The position numbers were made by a program, and so were the translations under genes. Source: a virus. From it: 64,000 nucleotides of DNA. Below are positions 37,724 to 47,531 of this stretch, in pieces. Below the pieces are notes generated by a model. The model was not told the DNA's origin and searched no databases. It saw only the letters and a list, made by a program, of their open reading frames with translations. The stretch spans positions 45,411 to 109,410 of the IMG/VR virus record IMGVR_UViG_3300009161_000028. One strand, 5' to 3'. Positions within the stretch are counted from its first letter, which is position 1. The number at the start of each line of letters is the position of its first letter.

Positions 37724-37746
37724 TCCAACTGCAATAAATAGTTGGA
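37724..37746 (+). promoter_or_regulatory. inverted repeat around late-promoter variant AATAAATA
   Basis: TCCAACT (37724-37730) and AGTTGGA (37740-37746) form a perfect 7-pair stem. The loop holds AATAAATA (37733-37740), seven of eight bases of the late octamer. The stem ends two bases before AAGGA, the ribosome binding site of the fibre gene at 37763. Confidence 0.55.
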
Positions 37747-37762
37747 TAAGGAATTTAACGTA

Positions 37763-39100
37763 ATGGCCTATTTAATTACAAAAACCGACGGTACTACGCT
37801 AGTTTCAGTAGCAGATAGTACCGCGGATAATACAACTGACCTAACGCTGATAGGTAAAAACTATTTCAGTTTTGGATTAGCTCAGAATCAGAATTTTGTA
37901 AAGCTGCTAGAAAACTTTGCGAATACTAGCTCCCCAACAAAGCCCATAACAGGACAGCTTTGGTACGACAAGACGTCCACAGTTGCTAAACTTAAAGTTT
38001 ATGATGGCTCTCGCTTCAAAGAAGTTGGCGGCCCATACGTTTCTACTACAGAACCTACAGCATACTGGAAGCAGGGTGACTTTTGGCTTAATTCCTCAAC
38101 TGGACAATTGTATGTCAAGAGTCAAGGGACAGACATAACAGCATCCGCAAGACTAATTGGCCCACTAGCAGATCCAGGCTTAGGTAAAAACGGATTAGAA
38201 CACGATACTGCAGCAGATACGCAACCTTCGCCTGGATCACACGAAATTATCAGCATGTATGTTGGTAATTCTCGCGTTGCCGCATTCAGCGAGGATGCAT
38301 ATACGGCAGATGGCGAGACTGGATTTAGCGATGTAGTAATTGGCATGACAATGCCATCCACTGCACAATTATATCTCACAAACAATAACGGATTCTTAAT
38401 TGGTGATACTGCACAAGGTGCAATTAAAACAGCAACTGGTTCAGTAACACTTGCAAATACCGAGAATAGCGGCGTTGTATACCTAGAAGCTAAAGCAAGT
38501 TCGGGACAAGCCAATAAAGTACTAACAGTTGCAGGCGTTGGCTTAACCAGTTCATCGGGTTATGTTGGCATTAACAAGACTGATCCCGTAGCAGCACTAG
38601 ATGTGTCGGGTGTAGTTAGAACTAATACCGGCTTTACATCAGTGAGTAACTCGGGTCTAACTATAGGTTCAATCGGATCTGCTACCATTAGCATATCAGG
38701 CACTGACATTATAGTAGCTAATACTAGATCAACTGGCGCAATTGTTCTTAGACCAACAAACGGTAACATATTGATCGGCGGAACAACAAGCCCAAGTGGT
38801 GCAGAAAACAGCTTGGTCATATTTGACGGTGTTATCCCCTCCGCAGGCGTAGCAGGTGCTGCATTATTTTATGTCAGCGGTGGCGAAATGTTTGTTATGG
38901 ACTCTGCTGGAAACGACACACAGATATCGCCCCACAACTTTAGTCTGATCCCAGAAGGTCCAAGTGAGCCAATGGCTTGGTCGTATTACAGTCAACGTGG
39001 CGGCAAAAAGATTAACGTAGACATGCTTAAGATGGCTCGTTTGTTAGAAAAGCTAACAGGCGAAAAGCTAGTTTACACGGAACAGGCGGATAACCAATGA
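37763..39100 (+). CDS. tail fibre-like protein, paralogue 1
   Basis: 445 residues from ATG 37763, with AAGGA 10 bases upstream. A TTG 21 bases earlier lies inside the hairpin and is rejected. The N-terminal domain (YLITKTDGTTLVSVADST, then LIGKNYFSFG, NFVKLLENFAN, GQLWYD, LKVYDGSRF) is shared with the next two genes. It probably docks these proteins to one site on the virion. The C-terminal segment (SPHNFSLIPEGPSEPMAW, INVDMLKMARLLEKLTG) looks like a trimerising or chaperone tail without a recognised family. Host-receptor binding is inferred from the family context. Confidence 0.7.
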   Translation: MAYLITKTDGTTLVSVADSTADNTTDLTLIGKNYFSFGLAQNQNFVKLLENFANTSSPTKPITGQLWYDKTSTVAKLKVYDGSRFKEVGGPYVSTTEPTAYWKQGDFWLNSSTGQLYVKSQGTDITASARLIGPLADPGLGKNGLEHDTAADTQPSPGSHEIISMYVGNSRVAAFSEDAYTADGETGFSDVVIGMTMPSTAQLYLTNNNGFLIGDTAQGAIKTATGSVTLANTENSGVVYLEAKASSGQANKVLTVAGVGLTSSSGYVGINKTDPVAALDVSGVVRTNTGFTSVSNSGLTIGSIGSATISISGTDIIVANTRSTGAIVLRPTNGNILIGGTTSPSGAENSLVIFDGVIPSAGVAGAALFYVSGGEMFVMDSAGNDTQISPHNFSLIPEGPSEPMAWSYYSQRGGKKINVDMLKMARLLEKLTGEKLVYTEQADNQ

Positions 39101-41361
39101 CCGTTAATTACGAAATTAATAAAAGCGATGGTTCGGTATTTTTAACCGTACCACAAGGCACTGCAGTAGAACAAGCAGGTTTAACTCTAATAGGTAAAAA
39201 CTATGTTGCATTTGGTGAAGCACTGAATGAAAACATTGTTCACCTAGCAGAAAACTTTGCAGCAGTTACTGCACCTACTGGTCCTTTAACCGGTCAGCTA
39301 TGGTACGATAAGGCAGGTAAGAGTCTCAAAGTTTATTCAGGTTCGCAATTTAACAGTTTAGTTACCGGCGTATTTCAAAACTCTCAACCAACTAGTCCAG
39401 TAGAAAATCAATTATGGTTTGATACCAACGACAGAAAGTTGTATGTTTATAGCGGCGGTTCTTTCCGTTTAGTTGGCCCATCAGGTATAGCAGAAACACA
39501 AGTACTAGCTGATACAATCATCGACACTGCGGGCGGCTCGCACACTGTACTGCGTGTATTGGTTAATAACAAGAACGTGGCAATCATTACAGACGAAACA
39601 TTTGTACCTGCAAGTGCGCAAATTGGATTCAAGAGCGTTCCTTTACCAACACTAGCACCAGGACTAAACATTGGCGACGATACTACCTGGGACTTTAAGA
39701 TTCGTGGACTTGCAACTGTTGCAGAAACACTCAAAGACGGTACAAGTACTTTATCGGCTAATAACATTATTCGTAACAATGCAAATGGAGTTATTGCCGG
39801 AACATTGAATGCTAACACTGGCCTAAGTGTTGGGTCAGCATCTCAGATTCAACTATACCCACAAAGCAATAACTTCCGCATAAGCAACACAGTTAATGGC
39901 GGGAACATCTATCTACAGACTACCAATGGTACTGGATTACAAAGTACATTCACTGTAACAACAGGACAAGAAGTTGGTATTAATACTGCCTCCCCTGCAG
40001 CAACATTGCATGTTGCAGGCACAGGTACATTACAAGTTGACGGAGCAGCAGTATTTGCTAGCACCGTCACTGGTGTAACTGCATCAACTTCAGACAATAC
40101 TACAAAGTTTGCAACCACAGCATATGTTAAGGCACAGTTTAACAATACAGTACTAACAGGAGCACCAACTGCAACCGGAGTACTGTCGTTTAGCGAAAAT
40201 AGCACACGTATTGCAACCACAGAATATGTTAAAGGTCAGTTTGATAATACTGACCTAACTGGTATTCCTACAGTACCAAATATTAGCAATCTTGCACAAA
40301 GCGATGCACAGATTGCTAATACTAAGTTTGTACAGGATGTTATTACAGGTACACTGATTACTAAGGCAAATGTTAGCGACCTAACTACAGTAGCTAACCG
40401 TGTAACTGTAATTGAAGGCGACTATGCATTAAAGTCTGGCAATACTTTTACCGGAACGCATAACTTCACTGGCGCAACAATTACAGTGCCAACACCAAGT
40501 GCAAATTCACATCCTGCAACAAAAGCTTATGTGGATGTTAAGGCAGATATTGCAAGTCCTACCTTTACTGGCGCTCCAATATCAACTACTCCGGCAACAA
40601 GTGACAACTCAACTAAGATTGCAACTACCGCATTTGTAAGAAGTGCAATCACAACGTACGGAACTGGTATATCAGGTGTAACAGTACAGGACACTGGTTC
40701 AGGTGTAGGCACTTCATCGGGTGTGACAACTATTAACTTTACCGGCACTGACGTTAACGTAACTTCGTCTGTTGGTAACACAGTTAATGTTGACATTAGT
40801 GCCGCGTCAACTACACTTCCGGTTGGATCAATAATCATGTGGTACGGTACTGCTGCTGCGGTTCCTGCCAATTGGCATATTTGTGACGGCACCAGCGGCA
40901 CACCAAACTTAGTTAATAAGTTTGTAATGGGCGCAAGCGCAGACTACAGCAATCCAGCAACAACACCGGGCGAAGTTCGCTATGAAGGTGGCAGCAGCTC
41001 TAGTACAACGGCGTCAAACGGTGCACACACGCATGGTGGCCTAACAGGCGGGCACGTACTAACTGCGGGAGAACTGCCATCACACGCACACACATTATAT
41101 GTTGATGGAGGAACTGACACCGATAACGTGTCATACGGATTTAACAATGCACCAGGTCTTGCAGTTGCTGGTAAGTCGATAACAGGCCCTGCTTCTGTTG
41201 GCGCATACAGATCAACTAACGGTCTATCAACACCATTGGTTGGCAGTGTTGGAGCAGGAGACCCACATACTCACGCAATCAATAGCGATGGGGTACATAC
41301 CCATACTGTAAGTACGTTGCCTCCATACTACACCCTATACTTCATAATGAAGATAGCGTAA
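39097..41361 (+). CDS. tail fibre-like protein, paralogue 2, with tail-collar C-terminus
   Basis: 754 residues. It starts by ATGA overlap with the preceding stop, with GGCGGA upstream. The N-terminal domain matches paralogue 1 (LTLIGKNYVAFGEALNENI, GQLWYDKAGKSLKVYSG). The middle holds repeats of the form LTGxPT...NSTRIATTEYV. The C-terminus from about 570 is a phage tail-collar domain: VGSIIMWYG, PANWHICDG, HTHGG, LPSHAHT, DPHTHAI, GVHTHTVSTLPPYYTL. Its HxH motifs are typical of the metal-binding trimer of T4 gp12/gp37 tips. It is likely an adhesin that touches the host surface. Confidence 0.8.
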   Translation: MTVNYEINKSDGSVFLTVPQGTAVEQAGLTLIGKNYVAFGEALNENIVHLAENFAAVTAPTGPLTGQLWYDKAGKSLKVYSGSQFNSLVTGVFQNSQPTSPVENQLWFDTNDRKLYVYSGGSFRLVGPSGIAETQVLADTIIDTAGGSHTVLRVLVNNKNVAIITDETFVPASAQIGFKSVPLPTLAPGLNIGDDTTWDFKIRGLATVAETLKDGTSTLSANNIIRNNANGVIAGTLNANTGLSVGSASQIQLYPQSNNFRISNTVNGGNIYLQTTNGTGLQSTFTVTTGQEVGINTASPAATLHVAGTGTLQVDGAAVFASTVTGVTASTSDNTTKFATTAYVKAQFNNTVLTGAPTATGVLSFSENSTRIATTEYVKGQFDNTDLTGIPTVPNISNLAQSDAQIANTKFVQDVITGTLITKANVSDLTTVANRVTVIEGDYALKSGNTFTGTHNFTGATITVPTPSANSHPATKAYVDVKADIASPTFTGAPISTTPATSDNSTKIATTAFVRSAITTYGTGISGVTVQDTGSGVGTSSGVTTINFTGTDVNVTSSVGNTVNVDISAASTTLPVGSIIMWYGTAAAVPANWHICDGTSGTPNLVNKFVMGASADYSNPATTPGEVRYEGGSSSSTTASNGAHTHGGLTGGHVLTAGELPSHAHTLYVDGGTDTDNVSYGFNNAPGLAVAGKSITGPASVGAYRSTNGLSTPLVGSVGAGDPHTHAINSDGVHTHTVSTLPPYYTLYFIMKIA

Positions 41362-41376
41362 TAGAAGAGAACAAAC

Positions 41377-43044
41377 ATGTCATATATTATAACCAAAAGT
41401 AATGGTCAAACATTAATAACACTACAGGATGGTACACTAGATACCACTAAAACTTCTATTACACTGGTGGGTAAGAACTATCCAGGATATGGTTCAACAC
41501 TGAATCAGAACTTGGTACGAATACTAGAAAGCTTTGCTAATTCTACAGCCCCATCAAATCCACTAGTTGGACAAATTTGGTATAATACTTCTACTGGTAG
41601 ATTAAATGTTTATAACGGATCGGGCTTTAAGCCACACAGTGCAACTGTTATTGCAACAGCCCGTCCCACAACAAATGCAAGTGGCGACTTTTGGTTTAAG
41701 TCAGACACAGGTCAGTTGTACGTTTATAACGGTACAGACTTTGATCTAATTGGCCCAACAGTAAGCAACAGTAACATCGTTGCTGCAGACATCACTGCAA
41801 CAGGTGACGTCACTGCAACAAACGGCATATTCACTGGTAACTTAGATGTAACAGGTACAGTTACTGCAGGCGGATTTAAGATTTCAGGCGGTACCACAGG
41901 TCGTGTTCTTTACACTACAACTGCTGGGCTAGTAGCAACAGAGGCAGGCTTTGAATATAACGCAAGCACTAACACGTTAACAGTAGTTAACTTAGATGTA
42001 ACAGGTACTACTGCATTTGGCACAGTGGAATTTGATGCAGGTACTGCAGCATTACCTAGTATTACAACAACAGGTGATCCCGATACTGGTGTATATTTTC
42101 CCACAACAAACACGGTTGGTGTATCTACGGCAGGATCGCAAAGACTAGCCGTTAGCAGTGCAGGTCTAAAGATATATGCAACTAATGGAGCATATGTTGG
42201 CCTTGCTGCAGCAGGTTTTGCAGGTAGTAGCAGTATTACATATGCATTACCAGCAGCTGACGGATTATCTGGATATGCACTAACGACTAACGGCGCTGGC
42301 ACAATGACCTGGAGTGCAAACCCAGGTTACACAGGATCGCGCGGCCCACAGGGTCCACAAGGACCACAAGGCCCGCAGGGATATACTGGTAGTGCAGCTG
42401 GCGGATACACCGGAAGTGTTGGACCACAAGGAGCTACTGGTTTTACTGGATCCTCGTCAGGTGGGGGTGGTGGTGGATACACCGGAAGTGTTGGCCCACA
42501 AGGATTTGTTGGTTCGCGTGGACCACAAGGGCCACAGGGTAATATAGGAGCACAAGGTCCGCAGGGCTATGTTGGCAGTCAAGGTACTGGTGTAACATTT
42601 GGTACAAACAGTACAAACACAAATCGTTATGTGTTGTTCACAGACAATACAGTAGATCCATTAACGAATATCTATTACAACTCGGTATTTGTAGTTAACC
42701 CTAGCACTGGCACAGTTACTGCAACAGACTTTGCTGCAACATCAGATATAAGATATAAAGAAATCAGTGGACCAATGACTAACGCACTTGCAAAGATTAA
42801 TACACTACGTGGCGTACACTACACATGGAATGAAAATGGTAAAGTTAATGGAATGATCGACACTAGCAATCAAGTTGGTGTTATTGCGCAGGAAGTACAA
42901 CAAGTACTACCCGAAGCAGTAGAAAGCTATAACGGTGCACTTGCTGTAAAATATGACAAGCTGGTTCCATTATTAATTGAAGCAGTAAAAGAACTTACAA
43001 ACAAGGTATCGTCACTAGAACAGCAATTAGCCAACAAGCCATGA
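41377..43044 (+). CDS. tail fibre-like protein, paralogue 3, collagen-like with S74 chaperone domain
   Basis: 555 residues. It has the N-terminal docking domain as in paralogues 1 and 2 (YIITKSNGQTL, LVGKNYPGYG, GQIWYN, LNVYNGSGF). Collagen-like Gly-x-y repeats rich in GPQGPQG and GYTGS occupy about 316-404. The last 100 residues form an intramolecular chaperone domain (peptidase S74 type): SDIRYKEISGPM, LRGVHYTWNENG, VGVIAQEVQQVLPEAV, VKYDKLVPLLIEAV. S74 domains help trimers fold and then usually cut themselves off. It is coupled by ATGA to the next gene. Confidence 0.85.
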   Translation: MSYIITKSNGQTLITLQDGTLDTTKTSITLVGKNYPGYGSTLNQNLVRILESFANSTAPSNPLVGQIWYNTSTGRLNVYNGSGFKPHSATVIATARPTTNASGDFWFKSDTGQLYVYNGTDFDLIGPTVSNSNIVAADITATGDVTATNGIFTGNLDVTGTVTAGGFKISGGTTGRVLYTTTAGLVATEAGFEYNASTNTLTVVNLDVTGTTAFGTVEFDAGTAALPSITTTGDPDTGVYFPTTNTVGVSTAGSQRLAVSSAGLKIYATNGAYVGLAAAGFAGSSSITYALPAADGLSGYALTTNGAGTMTWSANPGYTGSRGPQGPQGPQGPQGYTGSAAGGYTGSVGPQGATGFTGSSSGGGGGGYTGSVGPQGFVGSRGPQGPQGNIGAQGPQGYVGSQGTGVTFGTNSTNTNRYVLFTDNTVDPLTNIYYNSVFVVNPSTGTVTATDFAATSDIRYKEISGPMTNALAKINTLRGVHYTWNENGKVNGMIDTSNQVGVIAQEVQQVLPEAVESYNGALAVKYDKLVPLLIEAVKELTNKVSSLEQQLANKP

Positions 43045-43679
43045 CCTTACAGAGTACAGCAAGTGGTGGTAATCCATTAACAATTAACGAGATTAAAGGA
43101 GAGTTTGGATATACTGGTTCAAACACTGGACCAAACACCCTTACCAGTTATCGCCGCGGTGGCGGATATGTTCCTAATCACCAAGCTAATGCTACTATAC
43201 CAACAAGTGGCACAGTGGATGTATTAAATTTTCTTAGTACTGATAAAATTTTTAAATCTAGTATTACTAGCGGCACTAGTACTAGTGGTACCGTAGTTTA
43301 TTATGGATATTCAAACAATTTAAGCGGAATTGGAGCATTTGGTAGTTTAACAGGTTATAGTCTTTTTGGAATTTCTGCTAGTTCAACAGCGCAAGCTACT
43401 ATTGGCGGTATATTTGGAACTCGCGTAACAATATCATTTCCTTTCCCTAGTATTACGTATACTACTACACTGATATTAGCAGGTGGCGATTATACTTCAA
43501 GTGCAACTTGGACTAGTCTTACTATGACACAAGCAGCGTCTGTGACCGTAACTAGAGCAACTGCATCGGGATCTACCGGATCAACTACGTATAATTCCGG
43601 CGGAAACTATACTGTATATACATGGCTTAACACACAAAGTATCAATGCTACCGGCACAGTTACATTTGAGATTACCTAA
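43041..43679 (+). CDS. putative virion protein, paralogue of next gene
   Basis: 212 residues, starting in an ATGA overlap with the fibre gene. The N-terminal 70 residues (TASGGNPLTINEIKGEFG, LTSYRRGGGYVP, IPTSGTVDVLNFL) align with the next protein (TASSGDPFKLSEINTQF, LRAFLRNGTYV, VPTTGTIKISDLL). The rest is Ser/Thr/Gly-rich beta sequence. This N-terminal type recurs in small virion proteins near fibre genes of aquatic phages. A role as fibre tip, fibre adaptor or decoration is inferred. No family name is known to me. Confidence 0.6.
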   Translation: MTLQSTASGGNPLTINEIKGEFGYTGSNTGPNTLTSYRRGGGYVPNHQANATIPTSGTVDVLNFLSTDKIFKSSITSGTSTSGTVVYYGYSNNLSGIGAFGSLTGYSLFGISASSTAQATIGGIFGTRVTISFPFPSITYTTTLILAGGDYTSSATWTSLTMTQAASVTVTRATASGSTGSTTYNSGGNYTVYTWLNTQSINATGTVTFEIT

Positions 43680-43690
43680 GGAGATATAGC

Positions 43691-44332
43691 ATGGGACGTT
43701 TACAAACAACAGCATCCTCGGGCGATCCATTTAAACTTAGCGAAATAAACACGCAGTTTAATGCTACTAGTCAGACATTACGTGCTTTCCTTCGTAACGG
43801 AACATATGTGAAATCTTCTGATATTAATTCTGGTTCAGTTGGCGCAACAGTACCAACAACTGGAACAATAAAAATAAGTGATTTACTTGGTAAGTCAGAA
43901 GTTTATATTACTGGTCATAGCGTTAGTGCAGCATCAACTAGCGTGGCATCGTCAAGCTGTAGTGCAACTGTTCGATTAAGAAGCGATGGCACATTTACCT
44001 ATAATATAGCATCAACAACTGCTGGATCTGCTTCGGGTAGTTATACTGGTGAATGGCTTCCAGGAAATAAAAATCCTAGTGACTACTCTGTTCAAGCTAT
44101 TTGGACACTTGACCCAACTAGTACCGGTGGGACATTCACGGGGACCGAAGGTGCTGGAGTATGGACATCGTTATCTACTACTCAAACGTGGACTCTTGCT
44201 ACATCTACAAACGGCACTGTAGATAACGAGGCACTTGGAATCCTGTCATTGTCTATTAGAAATACTAGCGACAGTGTTGTGTTAGATACAGCTAACATTA
44301 CGTTGCAGTCTAGTTCAACTGGAATCGCTTAA
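43691..44332 (+). CDS. putative virion protein, paralogue of preceding gene
   Basis: 213 residues with a clear AAGGAG Shine-Dalgarno eight bases before the ATG. The N-terminus is paralogous to the preceding product; the C-terminal 120 residues differ and are Ser/Thr-rich beta sequence (VRLRSDGTFTYNIASTTAG). The pair looks like a duplicated anchor with exchangeable distal domains. It ends one base before the convergent Nudix gene, with no terminator between. Confidence 0.6.
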   Translation: MGRLQTTASSGDPFKLSEINTQFNATSQTLRAFLRNGTYVKSSDINSGSVGATVPTTGTIKISDLLGKSEVYITGHSVSAASTSVASSSCSATVRLRSDGTFTYNIASTTAGSASGSYTGEWLPGNKNPSDYSVQAIWTLDPTSTGGTFTGTEGAGVWTSLSTTQTWTLATSTNGTVDNEALGILSLSIRNTSDSVVLDTANITLQSSSTGIA

Positions 44333-44752
44333 TTACTTTATTAGTTCTTTTAGCAAGTCACGAGTTAGCTCTTCCCGCATGCTGTTAAACACGCCAGTAT
44401 GCATGGGGCGAGGAAAATTGTCTAATGGTGTCCAACAATAGCCGCAGTGCTCGTTGCTCAGAGCTGGTATAAACTCTCGCCCTACACTGCAAAAATACGT
44501 ACTATAGCAAAAAGACCCACGTTCGTTTGTAAACGTATCTACCGGGATGAAGTTAGTTAGAATCTTGTATCCAGTTTCTTCTTCTATTTCACGGACAATA
44601 CAATCTCTTGCAGTTTCGTTGGGTTCCTGTTTACCACCGGGGATACCCCAGGTATACTGAAAGCGTCCTGTCTCGTTACTCAGTAAAAATAAAAACCTAC
44701 CTGTGTTTCTCGCGTAGATGAAACAACCGCGAGCGTTTAGTGTAGTCTCCAT
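44333..44752 (-). CDS. Nudix hydrolase
   Basis: 139 residues from ATG 44752, with GAGAGG four bases upstream. The ATG at 44779 is also possible. The complete Nudix box GX5EX7REUXEEXGU spans residues 40-62: G40, E46, R54, E55, E58, E59, G61, with Tyr62 in the last aliphatic place. The metal-binding Glu residues are all present. Nudix enzymes cut nucleoside diphosphates linked to another group; the substrate cannot be told here. It overlaps the end of gp15 by 16 bases and is co-transcribed with gp14-gp15, which would make it a late gene. Confidence 0.88.
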   Translation of the reverse strand: METTLNARGCFIYARNTGRFLFLLSNETGRFQYTWGIPGGKQEPNETARDCIVREIEEETGYKILTNFIPVDTFTNERGSFCYSTYFCSVGREFIPALSNEHCGYCWTPLDNFPRPMHTGVFNSMREELTRDLLKELIK

Positions 44753-46263
44753 TCGCCCTCTCGGTAAACACCTTCCCAACTACGCAGCCATTCAAATCCG
44801 TCCCATTTGAACTGCTGGCTATTTGTTAGATTTGTAACATATTGTACGGTTTCTGTTCCTGCTGGGCTATAACTTACGACCCATCTGCTACCATTGTATT
44901 CCACAATGTCATGCTTCTTGGCAACAAGCTCAGAACTATCCGCCCCACGCCACGCAAGTGCATCGCCTGTATCAGCACTTGAACCAATATCGTCTAACAG
45001 TAGATAACGTTGACCTAATGCCTTAGCAGGCAAGCCAGTACTAGGACCAGACTGTATGGGATTTACTATTCGATTAACTGCATCTAGTGTATTGCTAGGA
45101 ATAGTGTCTGCGTCTACAGTAAACATCAGTCTTGAATTGTCAGAGGGATCTAGTGATACCACACCTACTACTTCTACGTCATCGCTCAATCGCAAGTACA
45201 GTCTTGTAATACCATCTTGGAATGTAGTAGAGCATAACGGTAGTATTTCATTCCAAAGCGCGTAAGACGATGCAGTGACGTTTGAGTTAACACCATTGTC
45301 GCTGGACGGAGTTTCTTTTCTCACTGCACGGGCAACACCGTTTATGACAATAACATCATACGGCAAGCCAATACGTTGTCTTGGATTATGTCCCACGTTC
45401 TGATATCGTGTTTCGCTGGGATTGTTTGGATCAGGAAACTGATTAACTGTGTTGCCTGTTGACGATATACTGCTGGAGAAATCGTCCATAGTACTGCCGC
45501 TGTTTTGCAAGCGTATATCAAATATAAAGTCTTCGGCAGTGAATCCTTGTTCTGCTAGATCCGGGCGAACCTGTCCATCGGATGTATAAAGATTTTCCAC
45601 AATGTTTGTGATAACACCCATCTTCTTGACTTTAGCAGGAGCACTTAACCATATGGGCATGGTAAAGGTCATACTAGCAATATCGATTGGATCTTCGGTG
45701 CCAACTGGAACTTGTCTGCTACTCCACTGCAAACCGTCTAGTTCAACATAGCTTAAACTGGTCCAGTCTAAGAATGTATCGCTGCCCTGTATTTCCATAC
45801 TGGGATTAAACAATACGCCAATTTGTTCTAACAACTGCATCTTCTGATCAGTACTGCTGGTCCATATGTCTGCTTTAACACTTAGGTCATATGGTACGGG
45901 CATTAGTCGTTCCACTGTATACTTGTCGCCGGGCGCACTGGTATACAGTCCGGTAGCAGGATCGATTGCACGTTCTATTACCTGAACCTTTTTGACAAAG
46001 TTTGGTTCCATAATACGTTCGCGTGAATACTTTAGGTCAACAATATAGCAGCTAATCTGCGGCACAGTTAGCGCAACGTTTGCACTATTACTGCGCATGA
46101 TCTGCGCTACCTGACGACTAGGGTCTCCGTAAGTACACGGAACTTCACGGAACACTTCGCTACCATTGGCGTCACGTCCAAACTTGACCTTGAACCCACT
46201 CATTACACGAATGAACTGTCCTAGAAATCTACGTATCTGTCCACTGTAAAAATAAGAGCTCAT
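44737..46263 (-). CDS. 15: gp15, tail completion/sheath stabiliser, with long C-terminal extension
   Basis: 508 residues against 272 in T4. The N-terminal 250 residues match gp15: SSYFYSGQIRRFLGQFIRVMSG-type start with YFY...RR, then FREVPCTYGDPSRQ and PQISCYIVDLKYSRER. Gp15 caps the finished tail and joins it to the neck. The extra C-terminal 230 residues hold small repeats (HDIVEYNGSRWVVS and FKWDGFEWLRSW) like modules in gp14, sheath and fibres. It lies two bases after the gp14 stop and is probably translated by coupling. Confidence 0.87.
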   Translation of the reverse strand: MSSYFYSGQIRRFLGQFIRVMSGFKVKFGRDANGSEVFREVPCTYGDPSRQVAQIMRSNSANVALTVPQISCYIVDLKYSRERIMEPNFVKKVQVIERAIDPATGLYTSAPGDKYTVERLMPVPYDLSVKADIWTSSTDQKMQLLEQIGVLFNPSMEIQGSDTFLDWTSLSYVELDGLQWSSRQVPVGTEDPIDIASMTFTMPIWLSAPAKVKKMGVITNIVENLYTSDGQVRPDLAEQGFTAEDFIFDIRLQNSGSTMDDFSSSISSTGNTVNQFPDPNNPSETRYQNVGHNPRQRIGLPYDVIVINGVARAVRKETPSSDNGVNSNVTASSYALWNEILPLCSTTFQDGITRLYLRLSDDVEVVGVVSLDPSDNSRLMFTVDADTIPSNTLDAVNRIVNPIQSGPSTGLPAKALGQRYLLLDDIGSSADTGDALAWRGADSSELVAKKHDIVEYNGSRWVVSYSPAGTETVQYVTNLTNSQQFKWDGFEWLRSWEGVYREGEWRLH

Positions 46264-46265
46264 AA

Positions 46266-47414
46266 TTAATCAGCCTTGGGTTTCAACAAGTCATTGAGTG
46301 TTTGACGCTCGTTGATATTGCCACGAGAAGTCTCGGTAATGTTAGTGTTGTTAACAAAGGTGCCTTTGAGTGTATTCTTAGTATCGTTGTTACTTATATT
46401 GGTTCTCACGGCATCCTCAACGAACATCCAGCGGAAGCCATCGTAACGGAACAAGCGAGCAGGCAAAAAGTCTGTACGTTTAAAGTAATCGCCTGTTGCA
46501 GGACTCATCGGGAACGCAGTTCCAAACCCACTGGTAATACCATTTGGAGCATCACCGTCGCCTAGAAGATATGTAGTAAGATATCCATTGGCCGTTGGTG
46601 TACCGTAACCTTCGCCTTCAATGGCTAATGGGGTTCCAGTCTCTGCTGCAATATCTAGTTCGTTAGTTACATTAATACTGCCGTCTGCATTGGTTGGGTT
46701 AACCCAGAACATGCTAGTGTCGTAACCGCTTTGCGGAACATCTGCTTCTGCTTGGGCAACAACTGCATCATTAACAGCCTTGACCTTGTTGTAGTTGCTG
46801 AGATAGTTGAGTAAGTCGTTGGGATTTTGTCCGTTACCAAAGATATCCTTGTACTCCTGTGCATCCACAAGTGGTCCAACCTTAGCACGCCAAATGTGCG
46901 GATACCATGTGGGACTAAATCCTTCTGCGCTGCGACTAGTGTCATTAACAACATAGAAACGCTTGAGTGCTTTTGCTACGTCGTGAATAGCGAATGGATC
47001 TTTGAGGTTAGGGAATTCTAGTACGTCACCGCTCATGAGTGTTCTGCCTAGACGCTCAACCATGTCATTGATGTGAAAGCTGACAAACAAATTGTCATTA
47101 CTAAGGAACAAGCCAAATTGACTTAGGTCAAAGTCCGTGTCGTTTGGGTTATAAACGCCACGTAGCTCATAAATGTTTGGATCATACTTGCGATCACGGT
47201 TTTCCATGAGCAACAGATCCTGAATTCCCGTAACACTTAGATCGCCCCCTGCAGGTTGTGCAGGTCCCGAACTGTCTCTAGAATCGGTTGACACGCCTAG
47301 ATATTTGTGTACATAAATGCCCACACCACCAATCATGAAATATTCTCTTGACGAACGGTCAATCCAGTAGTAGTCTTTACTGTATTCGGGCCGCCACATA
47401 CTTAATCTGGGCAT
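46266..47414 (-). CDS. 14: gp14, neck protein
   Basis: 382 residues against 256 in T4. The core IYELRGVYNPNDTDFDLSQ, then FGLFLSNDNLFVSFHIND, MSGDVLEFPNLKDP, LKRFYVVNDTSRSAEGF and TWYPHIWRAKV, is the gp14 signature of T4-like phages. Gp13 and gp14 form the neck to which the tail attaches. The C-terminal extension carries the RYDGFRWMFVED module. A TAGGAGA ribosome binding site and a CATAAATA late promoter precede it, inside an inverted repeat. It is minus-strand while gp13 is on the plus strand. Confidence 0.88.
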   Translation of the reverse strand: MPRLSMWRPEYSKDYYWIDRSSREYFMIGGVGIYVHKYLGVSTDSRDSSGPAQPAGGDLSVTGIQDLLLMENRDRKYDPNIYELRGVYNPNDTDFDLSQFGLFLSNDNLFVSFHINDMVERLGRTLMSGDVLEFPNLKDPFAIHDVAKALKRFYVVNDTSRSAEGFSPTWYPHIWRAKVGPLVDAQEYKDIFGNGQNPNDLLNYLSNYNKVKAVNDAVVAQAEADVPQSGYDTSMFWVNPTNADGSINVTNELDIAAETGTPLAIEGEGYGTPTANGYLTTYLLGDGDAPNGITSGFGTAFPMSPATGDYFKRTDFLPARLFRYDGFRWMFVEDAVRTNISNNDTKNTLKGTFVNNTNITETSRGNINERQTLNDLLKPKAD

Positions 47415-47442
47415 ACGATTCTCCTATATGATATTTATGCCC
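47409..47442 (-). promoter_or_regulatory. inverted repeat from late promoter to gp14 start codon
   Basis: On the minus strand GGGCATA (47442-47436) pairs with TATGCCC (47415-47409). The first arm overlaps the late promoter CATAAATA (47439-47432). The second arm contains the ATG and second codon of gp14, and TAGGAGA lies in the loop. The same arm sequence occurs at gp13. Confidence 0.65.
47432..47439 (-). promoter_or_regulatory. late promoter variant CATAAATA for gp14-gp15-Nudix
   Basis: Seven of eight bases of the late octamer, with predicted initiation near 47426 and ATG at 47414. Confidence 0.7.
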
Positions 47443-47478
47443 GCGCGTAAGTCATTGATTTTGCTAGAACTATTTTGG

Positions 47479-47507
47479 TTGTATCTTACGCTAGAATACT
47501 ATATAAT
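47479..47507 (+). promoter_or_regulatory. sigma70-type promoter of the 389-residue gene
   Basis: TTGTAT (47479-47484), a 17-base spacer, then a perfect TATAAT (47502-47507). An AAGGAG ribosome binding site follows at 47521. It suggests early, host-polymerase expression inside the late cluster. Confidence 0.6.
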
Positions 47508-47531
47508 ATCCAAACACAGTAAGGAGTGCGC

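Noticed and set aside
42325-42590. Collagen-like repeats as a tandem DNA repeat or CRISPR array
   Set aside because: The repeats are codon-level Gly-x-y units inside an intact fibre gene, with no regular spacer structure.
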